Assembly (NCBI GenBank): GCA_937952095.1
Contig: CALFYG010000054.1
Coordinates: forward strand, 1 to 14,111
DNA from: an uncultured Micrococcales bacterium
GTDB lineage: Bacteria; Actinomycetota; Actinomycetes; S36-B12; UBA10799
Length of the DNA: 14,111 nt
Direction of reading: 5' to 3'
Made by a program: the position numbers and the translations under genes. Position 1 is the first letter of the stretch, and every line of letters starts with the position of its first letter. The notes below the pieces were generated by a model. It did no database searches. It saw only the letters and a list, made by a program, of their open reading frames with translations, and had not been told where the DNA came from. This document shows, in pieces, positions 4,915 to 12,600 of the stretch.

Positions 4915-6047
4915 CAGACGCCACCCTTCTCCTGCACGATGGGGATGACGACCTCGTGCTTCCGCGTGGCGAACACCTGCTGTCCGACGATCATCATCAG
5001 CTTGTCGATCTGGGTCACACCCCGGTCGATACGGACCCTCACGCGATCCCCGAGGTTGTAGCCGGAACTGCCGCTGCGCCAGGGTCGAAGCGAGTCAGGC
5101 ATCATGTAGAGGCTCACGTCCACGTCGGACCGGAGCGCCCGTGCAGCCCGGAGCCTGACGACCCGCTGAAGGTCATCCTCGTCACGGACCCACGAGAGGT
5201 AGACGGGTTCCTGCCGCCGGCCCACGGCCTCGTAGCCAGCGGAGCCGGTCTGCTGGGTGACGCGGTACCGGTACAACTGGTTGCGGGCACCGGAGCCGAC
5301 ACCGAGGATGTCGTTGCGTCCCATGATGGGCACGTACCGCTCCTCGAAGTTGCGGACGTTCACCCCGTGCTCCAGCACGATGTTCCGGTCGGTGCTGCGG
5401 TTCTTCCAGAAGTTGAACGTCACCGCGTTGTTCGTGGGACTGCTGCTGTAGTCCATCTGGAAGTAGCACACGTTGGTCGTGTCGCTGGTGGCGATGGCCG
5501 TCAGTTCCTTCAGCGCGAACAGGATGCGCTTGAAGTAGACCTTGTAGAGCGGCAGCACGAAGGGGGTGGCACCACCCGACGTGGTGACCGGAGCCTCGAT
5601 GGTGCCGGTCGTGACGAACCCGAGCTGGCTGTAGGTGAGGTCCGTCTTGGCGCGCGTCCAGAGAGCCGACACGATGGTGTCGATCTGCGCGTCCTTCCAC
5701 GTCTGGTTCCAGTCGGTCTGGAGCCAGAACAGGGGACCCTCGTAGCCATAGGCGTAGAAGATCACGTCATCCGCGGTAGCCTCGTGCTCGCTCAGGATGC
5801 CGCGCCACATCACGCTGCCATTGCGCAGGATCTTGACGTGTGCCGTCCCCACGTACGACCGGAGGGTCTGCACGTTCGGGTCGTCCTGCATGATGGTGAA
5901 GAACGCCTCTCCGACATCGTTCAGATACTCGGCGTACCCGATGTTCTTAGGATGTGCGAACTCCACGATGGGGTTCCCCACCGCGAACGTGCTGCCCGAT
6001 GCGGCATGGACGATGACCCGGTACTCGCGGTCCGCCGTCGAGGTCAC
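4914..6047 (-). CDS. Tail hub protein, Gp37-like (tail-associated)
   Basis: 377 residues, GTG start overlapping the upstream stop in a GTGA junction, so translation is probably coupled. The N-terminal segment NIGYAEYLNDVGEAFFTIMQ (35-54) has the look of the first hub domain in Gp37-like siphovirus tail proteins and T4 gp27-like hubs, where ligand strands introduce an 'other frame' of the ring; MWRGILSEHE and VIFYAYGYEGPLFWLQT follow, then a long region with YKVYFKRILFALKELTAIA and the closing LGDRVRVRIDRGVTQIDKLMMIVGQQVFA, typical of the last beta barrel. It would sit below Dit at the tip. I see no lysozyme or peptidase motif, so it looks structural. The family assignment is by pattern and by place next to a Dit-like gene. 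Confidence 0.58.
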   Translation of the reverse strand: MTSTADREYRVIVHAASGSTFAVGNPIVEFAHPKNIGYAEYLNDVGEAFFTIMQDDPNVQTLRSYVGTAHVKILRNGSVMWRGILSEHEATADDVIFYAYGYEGPLFWLQTDWNQTWKDAQIDTIVSALWTRAKTDLTYSQLGFVTTGTIEAPVTTSGGATPFVLPLYKVYFKRILFALKELTAIATSDTTNVCYFQMDYSSSPTNNAVTFNFWKNRSTDRNIVLEHGVNVRNFEERYVPIMGRNDILGVGSGARNQLYRYRVTQQTGSAGYEAVGRRQEPVYLSWVRDEDDLQRVVRLRAARALRSDVDVSLYMMPDSLRPWRSGSSGYNLGDRVRVRIDRGVTQIDKLMMIVGQQVFATRKHEVVIPIVQEKGGV

Positions 6048-6925
6048 AGGGAGAAGGCGGGGTAGTAGGTCAGGGACCGGCTGGACGTGTTCGTGGTGTT
6101 GCTATAGGCGATCACGTTGTTGCCGGGTTCGATCATCCACCACGTCCCCGAGGCGTAGACATCCGGTCGCTTCGTCCCGTCCTGGGTGATGGTCCGCTCA
6201 CGGAAGTCCACGACCCACGAGCCACTGGAGTAGCCCGACAGGTTCAGCACGAGCGACACGGACCCCTGGTACGTTCCGGTGTTGGCGATGGTGAACGTCG
6301 AGGAACCCGCGCCGGACAGGGTGAAGGTGACCGTGGGCCATGACCGGTCATCCGCGATGCTGTTGTTCGACGTGGCGTTACCCGAGACCGTGGTGACCGC
6401 CTGGAGGAACCGCTTCGGCTCGCGCAGCAGGAGGTTCAGTTCCCACGCGGCGGACAGGCCGTCACCGACCACGCTCATCTGCGGCTCGATCATCCGGATG
6501 GGCACACCGACGTACTTGCTGGGGACCAACCCGCTGGCGAAGTTCGCCGTGTCCCGCGTGGGGGTGCTGAAGGTCAGGGGCAGGAAGTAGTCGGAAGGGT
6601 TCTGGAAGGCGATGCGGGCCGGGTCCGTCGCCGCTGCCAGCGCCTTGATGTTGTCGTGCAGTTCCGAGATGTCCCGGCCATAGGTGAAGCCACGCAGGAC
6701 CACGATGCGGCTGGACTTCCGGATGCCGTACAGCTCCAGCCCGTCCATCCACTGGTTCGGCTCGGAGAGGTAGTCCATCGCGGTGCGCATCCCGACGACC
6801 TCGGTGATGGTCCCGTACCGCTGGGACCGCACGCCGGCAGCCGTGGTGGTCAGCGTGTTGAGCGCCACCCCGTTGAAGGCGATGGCGAGCCTGGTCGTCC
6901 GGTCGTCGTCGTAGATACCGATCAT
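6044..6925 (-). CDS. Distal tail (Dit-like) protein
   Basis: 293 residues, ATG start with AGGA six bases upstream, directly after the adaptor stop. The N-terminal half (AIAFNGVALNTL, then GMRTAMDYLSEPNQWMDGLELYG and RIVVLRGFTYGRDISELHDNIKALAAA) fits the Dit/siphovirus tail-protein fold, with the conserved helix that packs on the ring. The C-terminal half is a galectin-like beta sandwich: SVSLVLNLSGYSSGSWVVDFRERTI and, near residues 260-275, GTWWMIEPGNNVIAY, the typical end of such proteins, where a Trp-Pro-Gly-Asn turn precedes the last strands. Dit forms the hub ring that attaches the receptor-binding parts. The odd point is that it directly follows the adaptor with no tail-tube or tape-measure gene between them. 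Confidence 0.65.
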   Translation of the reverse strand: MIGIYDDDRTTRLAIAFNGVALNTLTTTAAGVRSQRYGTITEVVGMRTAMDYLSEPNQWMDGLELYGIRKSSRIVVLRGFTYGRDISELHDNIKALAAATDPARIAFQNPSDYFLPLTFSTPTRDTANFASGLVPSKYVGVPIRMIEPQMSVVGDGLSAAWELNLLLREPKRFLQAVTTVSGNATSNNSIADDRSWPTVTFTLSGAGSSTFTIANTGTYQGSVSLVLNLSGYSSGSWVVDFRERTITQDGTKRPDVYASGTWWMIEPGNNVIAYSNTTNTSSRSLTYYPAFSL

Positions 6926-7558
6926 CTAGATCCTGCCCGCCACCGGCTTGCGGAACGTGGTGGTCTGGGCGCGCTTCTCACGCATCGACTGCTCGAAGGC
7001 GTTGAGCATCGTGACCATCTCCGTCACGCTGATGTTCTGGTCCTGTCGCGTCACACCGTGCTGGAGGAAGGCGGCGCGGTCGGCCAGCAGCTTCTTGATG
7101 AGGTCGGTGGCAGCGGTGGCGATGACCAGATCGATGTAGTCGTCAGGGATGTAGTTGGTGGACACGTCATAGCGTCCATAGCCGACACACCGCAGCGTGG
7201 AGCCGTCCCACTTGTCCACGACGGTCGGGGAGATGTGGACCTTGCCCGCACCGGTCATGAGGTCGCCCACGGTCTCCCACGTCCCGTCAGCGAGCGGTCC
7301 GCGCTCGGTACCATCGCTCTCCACGAGGTCGAGGCGGGAGAGGTAGACGACAGCGGCGTTCAGGGAGTAGAAGTAGGTGCCCGCCACCAGCGTCAGGGTG
7401 TAGGTCGAATGATCGAGCGGACGGGTGACCTTGGGACTCAGATTGCGGACGGCACGGGCGATGGCCGCGTCTTTCTCCGCGCTCGTCCAGGTCTCATCGG
7501 ACGCATCACGGAGCGCAAGGTCGAGGATGCCGTTGAGGGTGGCCTGATCGTTCGCCAC
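6926..7558 (-). CDS. Head-tail adaptor/connector protein
   Basis: 210 residues, GTG start chosen because GGAG lies 8 bases upstream. The N-terminal helical segment (LNGILDLALRDASDETWTSAEKDAAIARAVRNLSP, split over residues 8-43) has the shape of phage adaptor proteins of the SU10/gp6-like type, in which a Trp-containing short motif precedes a helix of paired Ala and charged residues. A beta section follows (TYTLTLVAGTYFYSL), then a C-terminal helical half (DDYIDLVIATAATDLIKKLLADRA) ending in a basic tail. Such proteins form a ring below the portal and connect it to the tail. Position after capsid and decoration genes fits. The stop TAG abuts the ATG of the next gene. The family match is by eye only. 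Confidence 0.6.
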   Translation of the reverse strand: MANDQATLNGILDLALRDASDETWTSAEKDAAIARAVRNLSPKVTRPLDHSTYTLTLVAGTYFYSLNAAVVYLSRLDLVESDGTERGPLADGTWETVGDLMTGAGKVHISPTVVDKWDGSTLRCVGYGRYDVSTNYIPDDYIDLVIATAATDLIKKLLADRAAFLQHGVTRQDQNISVTEMVTMLNAFEQSMREKRAQTTTFRKPVAGRI

Positions 7559-7579
7559 GGATGCGCTCCAATGGGTTCA

Positions 7580-7603
7580 GGGGAGGACCCGAAGGCCCTC
7601 CCC
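7580..7603 (-). other. 10-bp hairpin with cUUCGg tetraloop
   Basis: On the minus-strand RNA, GGGGAGGGCC pairs with GGUCCUCCCC (one G-U wobble) around the loop UUCG closed by C-G, the very stable tetraloop class. It lies in the 56-base gap between the 161-residue gene and the adaptor gene. No T-run follows (the next bases are TGAACCCATTGGAG, which includes the next gene's Shine-Dalgarno), so it may be an attenuator, RNA-stability element or Rho-independent-like pause. Only the structure is seen directly. Confidence 0.75.
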
Positions 7604-7614
7604 GACCCGACTAC

Positions 7615-8100
7615 CTAGCGGAGGGTGGTGCTCAGCGCGCCACCGTTGTGCGAACCACCGATGGCGTAGGCGTACACCGCCGGCGCACCGGTCACCCACG
7701 CCGCCGAGTTGGCGTTGTCGGTGACGAGGCGCGTGCAGCGGATGGCGACCGGACCGTCGTAGGGACCGCACGACCAGAGCGCATACCGGGTCGGCTCGAC
7801 GCCGGCGGCGTTCAGCACGCCATCGGTGGCGAGGACGGTGCCCGTGACATCGTTCTGCGCGATGGGGAGGACATCCGGAGCCGCCGACCAGGTGACACCC
7901 TGATCACGGGAGATCTCGATGACATCGATACCGGCGGTGCCGGCGGTGCCCGAGTTATCCTGGATGATGAAGATCTTCTTGCAGCCGGTCACGTCGTACC
8001 ACTGCGAACCGTCCTGGGTGCCGTTGAGGTCATCAGCCGTCGCCAGGGTGACCTGCGTCGAACGCAGGGCCTCCAGACTGCGGCGAGTGACAGCAGCCAT
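7615..8100 (-). CDS. Small beta-rich head protein, possible capsid decoration protein
   Basis: 161 residues, ATG start, TAG stop. I do not recognise the family. It has a short N-terminal helix (RRSLEALRSTQVTL) and then alternating short strands rich in Gly, Thr, Val and Asn (e.g. KKIFIIQDNSG, GIDVIEISRDQGVTW, YALWSCGPYDGPVAIRCTRL). Three cysteines (one early, two in WSC and IRC) are present without a CxxC metal site. It has no signal peptide or membrane segment. The place between the major capsid and the head-tail adaptor is where decoration or cement proteins commonly lie, and the small all-beta shape fits; that is the basis of the call. A neck or stopper protein is the main alternative. Hairpins in both flanking gaps suggest expression uncoupled from its neighbours. 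Confidence 0.5.
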   Translation of the reverse strand: MAAVTRRSLEALRSTQVTLATADDLNGTQDGSQWYDVTGCKKIFIIQDNSGTAGTAGIDVIEISRDQGVTWSAAPDVLPIAQNDVTGTVLATDGVLNAAGVEPTRYALWSCGPYDGPVAIRCTRLVTDNANSAAWVTGAPAVYAYAIGGSHNGGALSTTLR

Positions 8101-8112
8101 GTTCTACTCGTA

Positions 8113-8132
8113 GGGGGCCTGACCCGGCCCCC
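8113..8132 (-). other. GC-only hairpin after the capsid gene
   Basis: GGGGGCC (8113-8119) and GGCCCCC (8126-8132) pair perfectly around a six-base loop, in the 49-base gap between the capsid stop and the next ATG. On the minus strand the following bases are TACGAGTAGAAC, with no T-run. It could slow transcription or protect the 3' end of the capsid message; both are inferences. Confidence 0.6.
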
Positions 8133-8149
8133 CTGCTATATCGCCGCTA

Positions 8150-9079
8150 CTAGAGCGTGGAGGCGTAGGACTCCAGCCGGTAGTAGTAGTCGTTGTTCAG
8201 GGTGGCGACACCGAACATGACCTTCCAGCCCATCAGCTCCTCCTGCTCCAGGAGGTCGTCATGGTCACCGCCCGGAGCCTTGTGATAGGTCCGGAACGTC
8301 TGGAGGTTGCCCGCACCCCAGCCCTTGATGTTGCCGACCGCGAGGGACAGCGACACCGTGACGGTCGAGGCGACCGTGGGGTTGGTGGTGGTCGGGACGA
8401 TGCGGAAGCCGTGATACTTCCCGATCTCGCCCGACATGATGGGCTCGGTGGTCGTGTACTTGTTGATCTCGATCCAGTTGTTGCCCGAGGTCGAGTCGCG
8501 CTTCAGGTCGTACGCGACCTCCTCCGACACAAAGAGCATGTAGCTCCCGTCATCGAAGGTCGGCACGAGGTTCTTGCGCATCGTGCTGTAGAGCTTCTGG
8601 AGATCCGTCGAGATGACGTAATCGTTGTTGTCGAGACCGACGCGGTTCGTCTCCGTGTTCGGGAAGAACGGCGTGCCACCGAGGAAGATGGCGTCACGGG
8701 TGATCCGGTCGATGACCTGGAGACCGACGCGCGTGATGCGCTCCGTGGCCGTGGCCTCGATGCCCTTCGGACCCTTCAGCTTCGCCACGTCCGTGAGGCC
8801 GACCACATCGCCGTACTGGGCGGTGCTGATGGTCAGCGTGTTCATGGTGATGGCACGCGGGGTCGGACGGGTGCCCTCGGTCAGCGGGGTGAGCGCCGAC
8901 GTGTAGGTGAGGTCCGGCACCGACGTGAACGTCAGGGTATCGGACTGGGAGTTGAACGTCCCCTCCTCGGCCCACCGGGGATTGGCCCAGATGAGCTTGT
9001 CGCGGAGGTTCGTGAGCACCTTGCTCTGGACGCTCGTCGTGAGCGCGCTGGAGAAGGCGCTGGACTGGGTACTAGCCAT
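8150..9079 (-). CDS. Major capsid protein, N4-gp56 family type (HK97 fold)
   Basis: 309 residues, ATG start. The pattern is that of N4-gp56-family major capsid proteins: an N-terminal Ser/Thr-rich segment, a short helix ending in KLIWANPRWAEEG, the E-loop-like stretch with TEGTRPTPRAITM (67-79), and the signature STAQYGDVVGLTDVAKL (85-101), followed by a long helix (ATERITRVGLQVIDRITRD) and a C-terminal P-domain-like region rich in aromatic residues (NNDYYYRLESYAS). Many copies form the icosahedral shell. It follows the scaffold gene and precedes a small beta-rich protein, the standard head order. The Shine-Dalgarno sequence is poor, and hairpins flank the gene on both sides, which may tune its high expression. 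No N-terminal prohead protease cleavage region is apparent. Confidence 0.85.
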   Translation of the reverse strand: MASTQSSAFSSALTTSVQSKVLTNLRDKLIWANPRWAEEGTFNSQSDTLTFTSVPDLTYTSALTPLTEGTRPTPRAITMNTLTISTAQYGDVVGLTDVAKLKGPKGIEATATERITRVGLQVIDRITRDAIFLGGTPFFPNTETNRVGLDNNDYVISTDLQKLYSTMRKNLVPTFDDGSYMLFVSEEVAYDLKRDSTSGNNWIEINKYTTTEPIMSGEIGKYHGFRIVPTTTNPTVASTVTVSLSLAVGNIKGWGAGNLQTFRTYHKAPGGDHDDLLEQEELMGWKVMFGVATLNNDYYYRLESYASTL

Positions 9080-9092
9080 GTGCTTGACCGCT

Positions 9093-9111
9093 CAGGGGAA
9101 CGGTTCCCCTG
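9093..9111 (-). other. Perfect 8-bp hairpin just before the capsid gene
   Basis: Arms CAGGGGAA (9093-9100) and TTCCCCTG (9104-9111) are exact reverse complements around a three-base centre. It fills most of the 39-base gap between the scaffold stop and the capsid ATG and ends about 13 bases before that ATG on the minus strand. No T-run follows, so a plain intrinsic terminator is unlikely. A stability or translation-control element for the capsid message is an inference. Confidence 0.6.
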
Positions 9112-9118
9112 GCTAACG

Positions 9119-9673
9119 TCAGCCCCGGTTACGGGTCTCCCATGCAGCCTGCTCCTGCTCGATGTAGGCAGCGGCATACTTGGCGTCCGTGAACACTCCA
9201 CCCGCCGGCGTGGGAAGCACGCCACCGTTCAGAGTGGGAGGGGGACTGTTGGGATCGACGGGTGCGCTCGGCTCCTCCGGTTCCGGAGTGGCCGTGGGTG
9301 CCGGGGACGCTGCCTGCTGGGTCTGGGCGAACCATGACTCCATGAGGGCGATCTGGTCCTCGGTGTCCTCGACCTCCAGCAGCTTGCGATAGAGAGGCGC
9401 TGCCTTCGGGAACCGCTCAGCGGCGCGAAGGATGGCGTTCTCACGCTTCAGTGCGGCGATCTCGGGGTCCTCTGCCGGGTCGGCGTCCTCACCGGAGAGT
9501 TGCTTCTGGAGAGCCTTCAGCTTCTTGTCGTACGAGGACATCAGTCCACCGATACGCTTGTCGCTGATCTCCTGTGCCTTCCGTTCGATAAGGGCCTCGA
9601 TCTCCTGCTGGCTCAGCGCGGGCGACGTGGCTGGCGTGCTGGGCTGCTCAGGGGCGGCGATGGCGTCGGTCAC
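9119..9673 (-). CDS. Capsid scaffolding protein
   Basis: 184 residues, GTG start (GTG ACC GAC). The role is inferred from position directly before the major capsid gene and from architecture: a Pro/Ala-rich N-terminus, charged helices at about 20-60 and 71-118 that can form coiled coils, a Pro/Glu-rich linker at 121-158 and a short C-terminal helix at 161-184 (FTDAKYAAAYIEQEQAAWE) of the kind that contacts capsid protein in scaffolds. Such proteins sit inside the procapsid during assembly and then leave or are cleaved. There is no protease motif in it. The Shine-Dalgarno sequence is weak (AAAGG about 14 bases upstream), so translation may depend on the upstream gene, 22 bases away. Sequence similarity to a named scaffold family is not something I can confirm by eye. 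Confidence 0.72.
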   Translation of the reverse strand: MTDAIAAPEQPSTPATSPALSQQEIEALIERKAQEISDKRIGGLMSSYDKKLKALQKQLSGEDADPAEDPEIAALKRENAILRAAERFPKAAPLYRKLLEVEDTEDQIALMESWFAQTQQAASPAPTATPEPEEPSAPVDPNSPPPTLNGGVLPTPAGGVFTDAKYAAAYIEQEQAAWETRNRG

Positions 9674-9695
9674 GGGTAGGCGTGTGCCTTTCTGT

Positions 9696-12600
9696 CTAGT
9701 TCACCGGGACCACCAGGTCACGGGGCTTGTCCTTGCTCTCGCGGTACATCCGTTCCGCGAGTTCGATGGTGTAGGCAGGACCGATGTGGGCCAGCCGCAT
9801 GGCTGCCATGAACGGGTCCTCCTCGAACTTCGGCTCATCGATGATGCCGACACCGGCCAGCATGTACCGGGTGGCACGCGACATCCCGACGCTCATGTCC
9901 CACGGGGTCATCGGTAGCAGCATCGACGCGGTGAACCACAGGGCGGGGTTGTCGGTGAACATCCGCTGGTAGTTCTCATCCCGTGCCATGCGCTCCATGT
10001 GCTGCTGGTACAGGTTGTTGACATACCACGCGCCGCCGAGGTTGGTCTTGCGTCCGAGGGACTGCTTGGTCAGCACGTCGAAGAGCCACTTGCCAGCCTT
10101 CAACTGGTAGGAGATGGGCCAGTACAGGAAGTAGCTGTTCATGATCCGCTCGATGTTGGAGCGGTTCGTGTTGCCGTGGAAGGTGGACTTCACGTCCTTG
10201 AAGATCTGTCGGTTCCGCTCGTAGAGGTTGATGAGAAGCGGCTCCATCGCCTTGCGGTCGGCCTCGTCAAGGATGGCCTCCGCAGCGTCACGGATGGTGC
10301 CGTCAACGCCCTTGGTGTCGAACTGGTACATCATCTCTTCGAGCCCATCGACCCATTCATCGACGGTGCCACCGAACTGGTTCCGCAGCGCCTTGGCAGC
10401 CGGGTCCTCGTCCGCGATGGTCCGCAGCACGTCCCGCGTGGAGCGGAGGCGGTCCACCTGGGACCCGCGCCCGATGTAGCCTTCGAGATGTCGGGCATCC
10501 AGCACACCGGAAGCGAGCGCATCGGCCAGCCGGTCGGCGTTCATGTCACCGCCACGGGAGTGCGCGAGGGTCGCACCCTCCTTGCCCGCCATGCCATCCC
10601 GTGCGCCGCCCCAGCGGGTCGTGCTCCAGCCGTACTTGATTGCCCCGAGCACGTCCGCTTCCGCGTGGTTCAGGATGTGGAAGCGTGGGTCGAAGGTGAA
10701 CCGGAACAGGTGGTACCACGTCCGGATGTAGTGGCGGGGAGTGGCCGTCTTGGACCGCACACCACCGTATCCGGCGATGATGGCATCCCCGAGGAAGCCC
10801 TTGTCCTCGGTGCGCTTCTCCAGGTCACGGAAGAACCGGGAGCCGGTGCGGTCGAGGATCTTGTGGATGTTCTTCGCGCCACCGATGGCAGCCAGCGCCT
10901 CAGGCGTGAAGCCGGGGAAGATGCCACCTGACCCCTTCGCGATGTCCTTGGCATAGGACCCGTCAGCGATCGCTGCCAGCGTCTTGATGTCCAGAAGCTC
11001 CCCACGGGCGTAGGTCTGGGCACCCAGCACGCGGGTCTGTCGAGCGACGGCGTTCGCGGTCTGGAGGAAGGAGTCGATGTCCTTGATGCGGATGGTCTCC
11101 TTGTCGCCAAGGTGTGCCGTCCGTCCAAGCAACTCGCGGTAGAGCGCCTGCTTGGCATCGGCTCCAAGTTTGCTCGTCTCCACAGGGCGGAACAGGAGAT
11201 CCCAGAACGCAGCAGCCTTGCCCCAACGCTTGAAGGTCAGGAGGTCCGATGCAGCACGGGAGGTCGCCATCAGGTCCTTGATGGCGTTGCCCTGACCGGG
11301 GTAGTACGTGGCGACGTTGCCCTGCGTGGGGGTGAACTTGATGCGGTACTGCGGGTCGTACTGCCGCAGCTCCGTCTCCAGCCCCTTGATCTTCTCCAAC
11401 TGCACCGGGTCCAGCCCGCCGAGGTCCGCACGGTCAGAACCGTTGAGGTCGGCGGTCAGGCGCGGCGTCAGGGCGTCGAGAGCGTCGTCAGCCTCCGCGA
11501 GGAAGATGACCTGACCCTGCGAGCCGGAAGCATCGTGGGCCTCGATGACGGGGTCGCGGAAGGACCCCTCCGGAACCCCGTCGCTAGCCTGCGCGAAGTC
11601 GATGGTCTCCCGGATATCGAAGGGTGGGGGTCCCTCGGTCGGGATGGGGTTGCCAGCCAGTTCGTCCCAGAATAGGTGACGCATCCCCATACGTTCGGCG
11701 CTATCCTCCGGGCGAAAGGCATCGGGGATATCGCTGATGGCGCGACCGTCGAGTACGACGACCTCATCGAAACTCGGATCAACAGGGTCCCGGTTGATGA
11801 TGACATCATGACCGTTTGCCCTGGCTCGTAGTCCTGCGTAAGCCTCCAGGATCTCGTAGGAGTCCTTGTAGCGCCCCCATTCCACGTCGGGGAACCGCTG
11901 GGACATCTGCTCCAGCAGAGTGGCCTTCCCCTCGGCTGTCCCGCGACTCTTGACGAACATCGTCCCGAACTCGACACCGCCCGCAGAGGCGAGGTCATCC
12001 AGCTCTCCGATCATGCTCAGATATCGAACGCCTGCGCTTGCTCCGGGTGGTTCTGCGGTCGTGACATCGATAGGGTTGCGGGGCCTGACGGTGTACTGGG
12101 TTCCATCTCCGAGTTCCGCATGGGCAGACGGCATATCACCGTCAAGACTCATGTACGCCCCTTGCGGCTTGGAGACATCCGCAGGGCTTCCGTACCGAGT
12201 CGCCTTCAGTCCTCCCGGCTGGTCGGCACCCAGATCATCGCGTCCGGGGCGCGCCGACTCGGGTCCCCTGGTGAAGCCTGGCCTAGTCTCGCCCAGAACT
12301 CCTCGGGCGTCACGCGCTCCCTTGGAGGTCGCTGTGGCGTACTCTGCGGCGCGGATGGCTCGCTCGGAGAACTTCCGCTCGGAGTTGACGAGTCGGAGGT
12401 CTCCACGGGCGGCATCGAAGATTGCTCGGGCGCTGGACTCTCCAGCGGCTGCTCGTCCACGTCCACCACTCCTCATGTCATTCCGGATGACCTGGAACCA
12501 CGCAGGCTCGTGGCTCACGCTCACCCTATCACGGCCCACGATCCCATCGATGAGGTCCGTGAGGTCCTGGATCATCGCTTCCTGACCGGGCTTGACCACG

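Noticed and set aside
3598..5061. Long plus-strand ORF of 487 codons, with other plus-strand ORFs of 300-370 codons at 102-1181, 4956-6065, 6656-7618 and 8261-9337
   Set aside because: All lie antisense to well-supported minus-strand genes, read as low-complexity Gly/Arg/Val/His-rich protein, and are the usual by-product of GC-rich codon bias; none has a recognisable domain.
4225..5610. Repeated 14-mer TCGATGGTGCCGGT in the tail genes (near 4238 and 5597)
   Set aside because: Both copies code for a Thr-Gly-Thr-Ile stretch in the same codon-biased style; two copies of a short coding motif do not make a repeat element.
11640..12470. Foreign base composition across the ART-like region of the giant gene
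   Set aside because: One line (11761-11820) counted about 52% G+C, but neighbouring lines counted 60-63%, like a control line elsewhere in the gene, so there is no sound sign of recent transfer.
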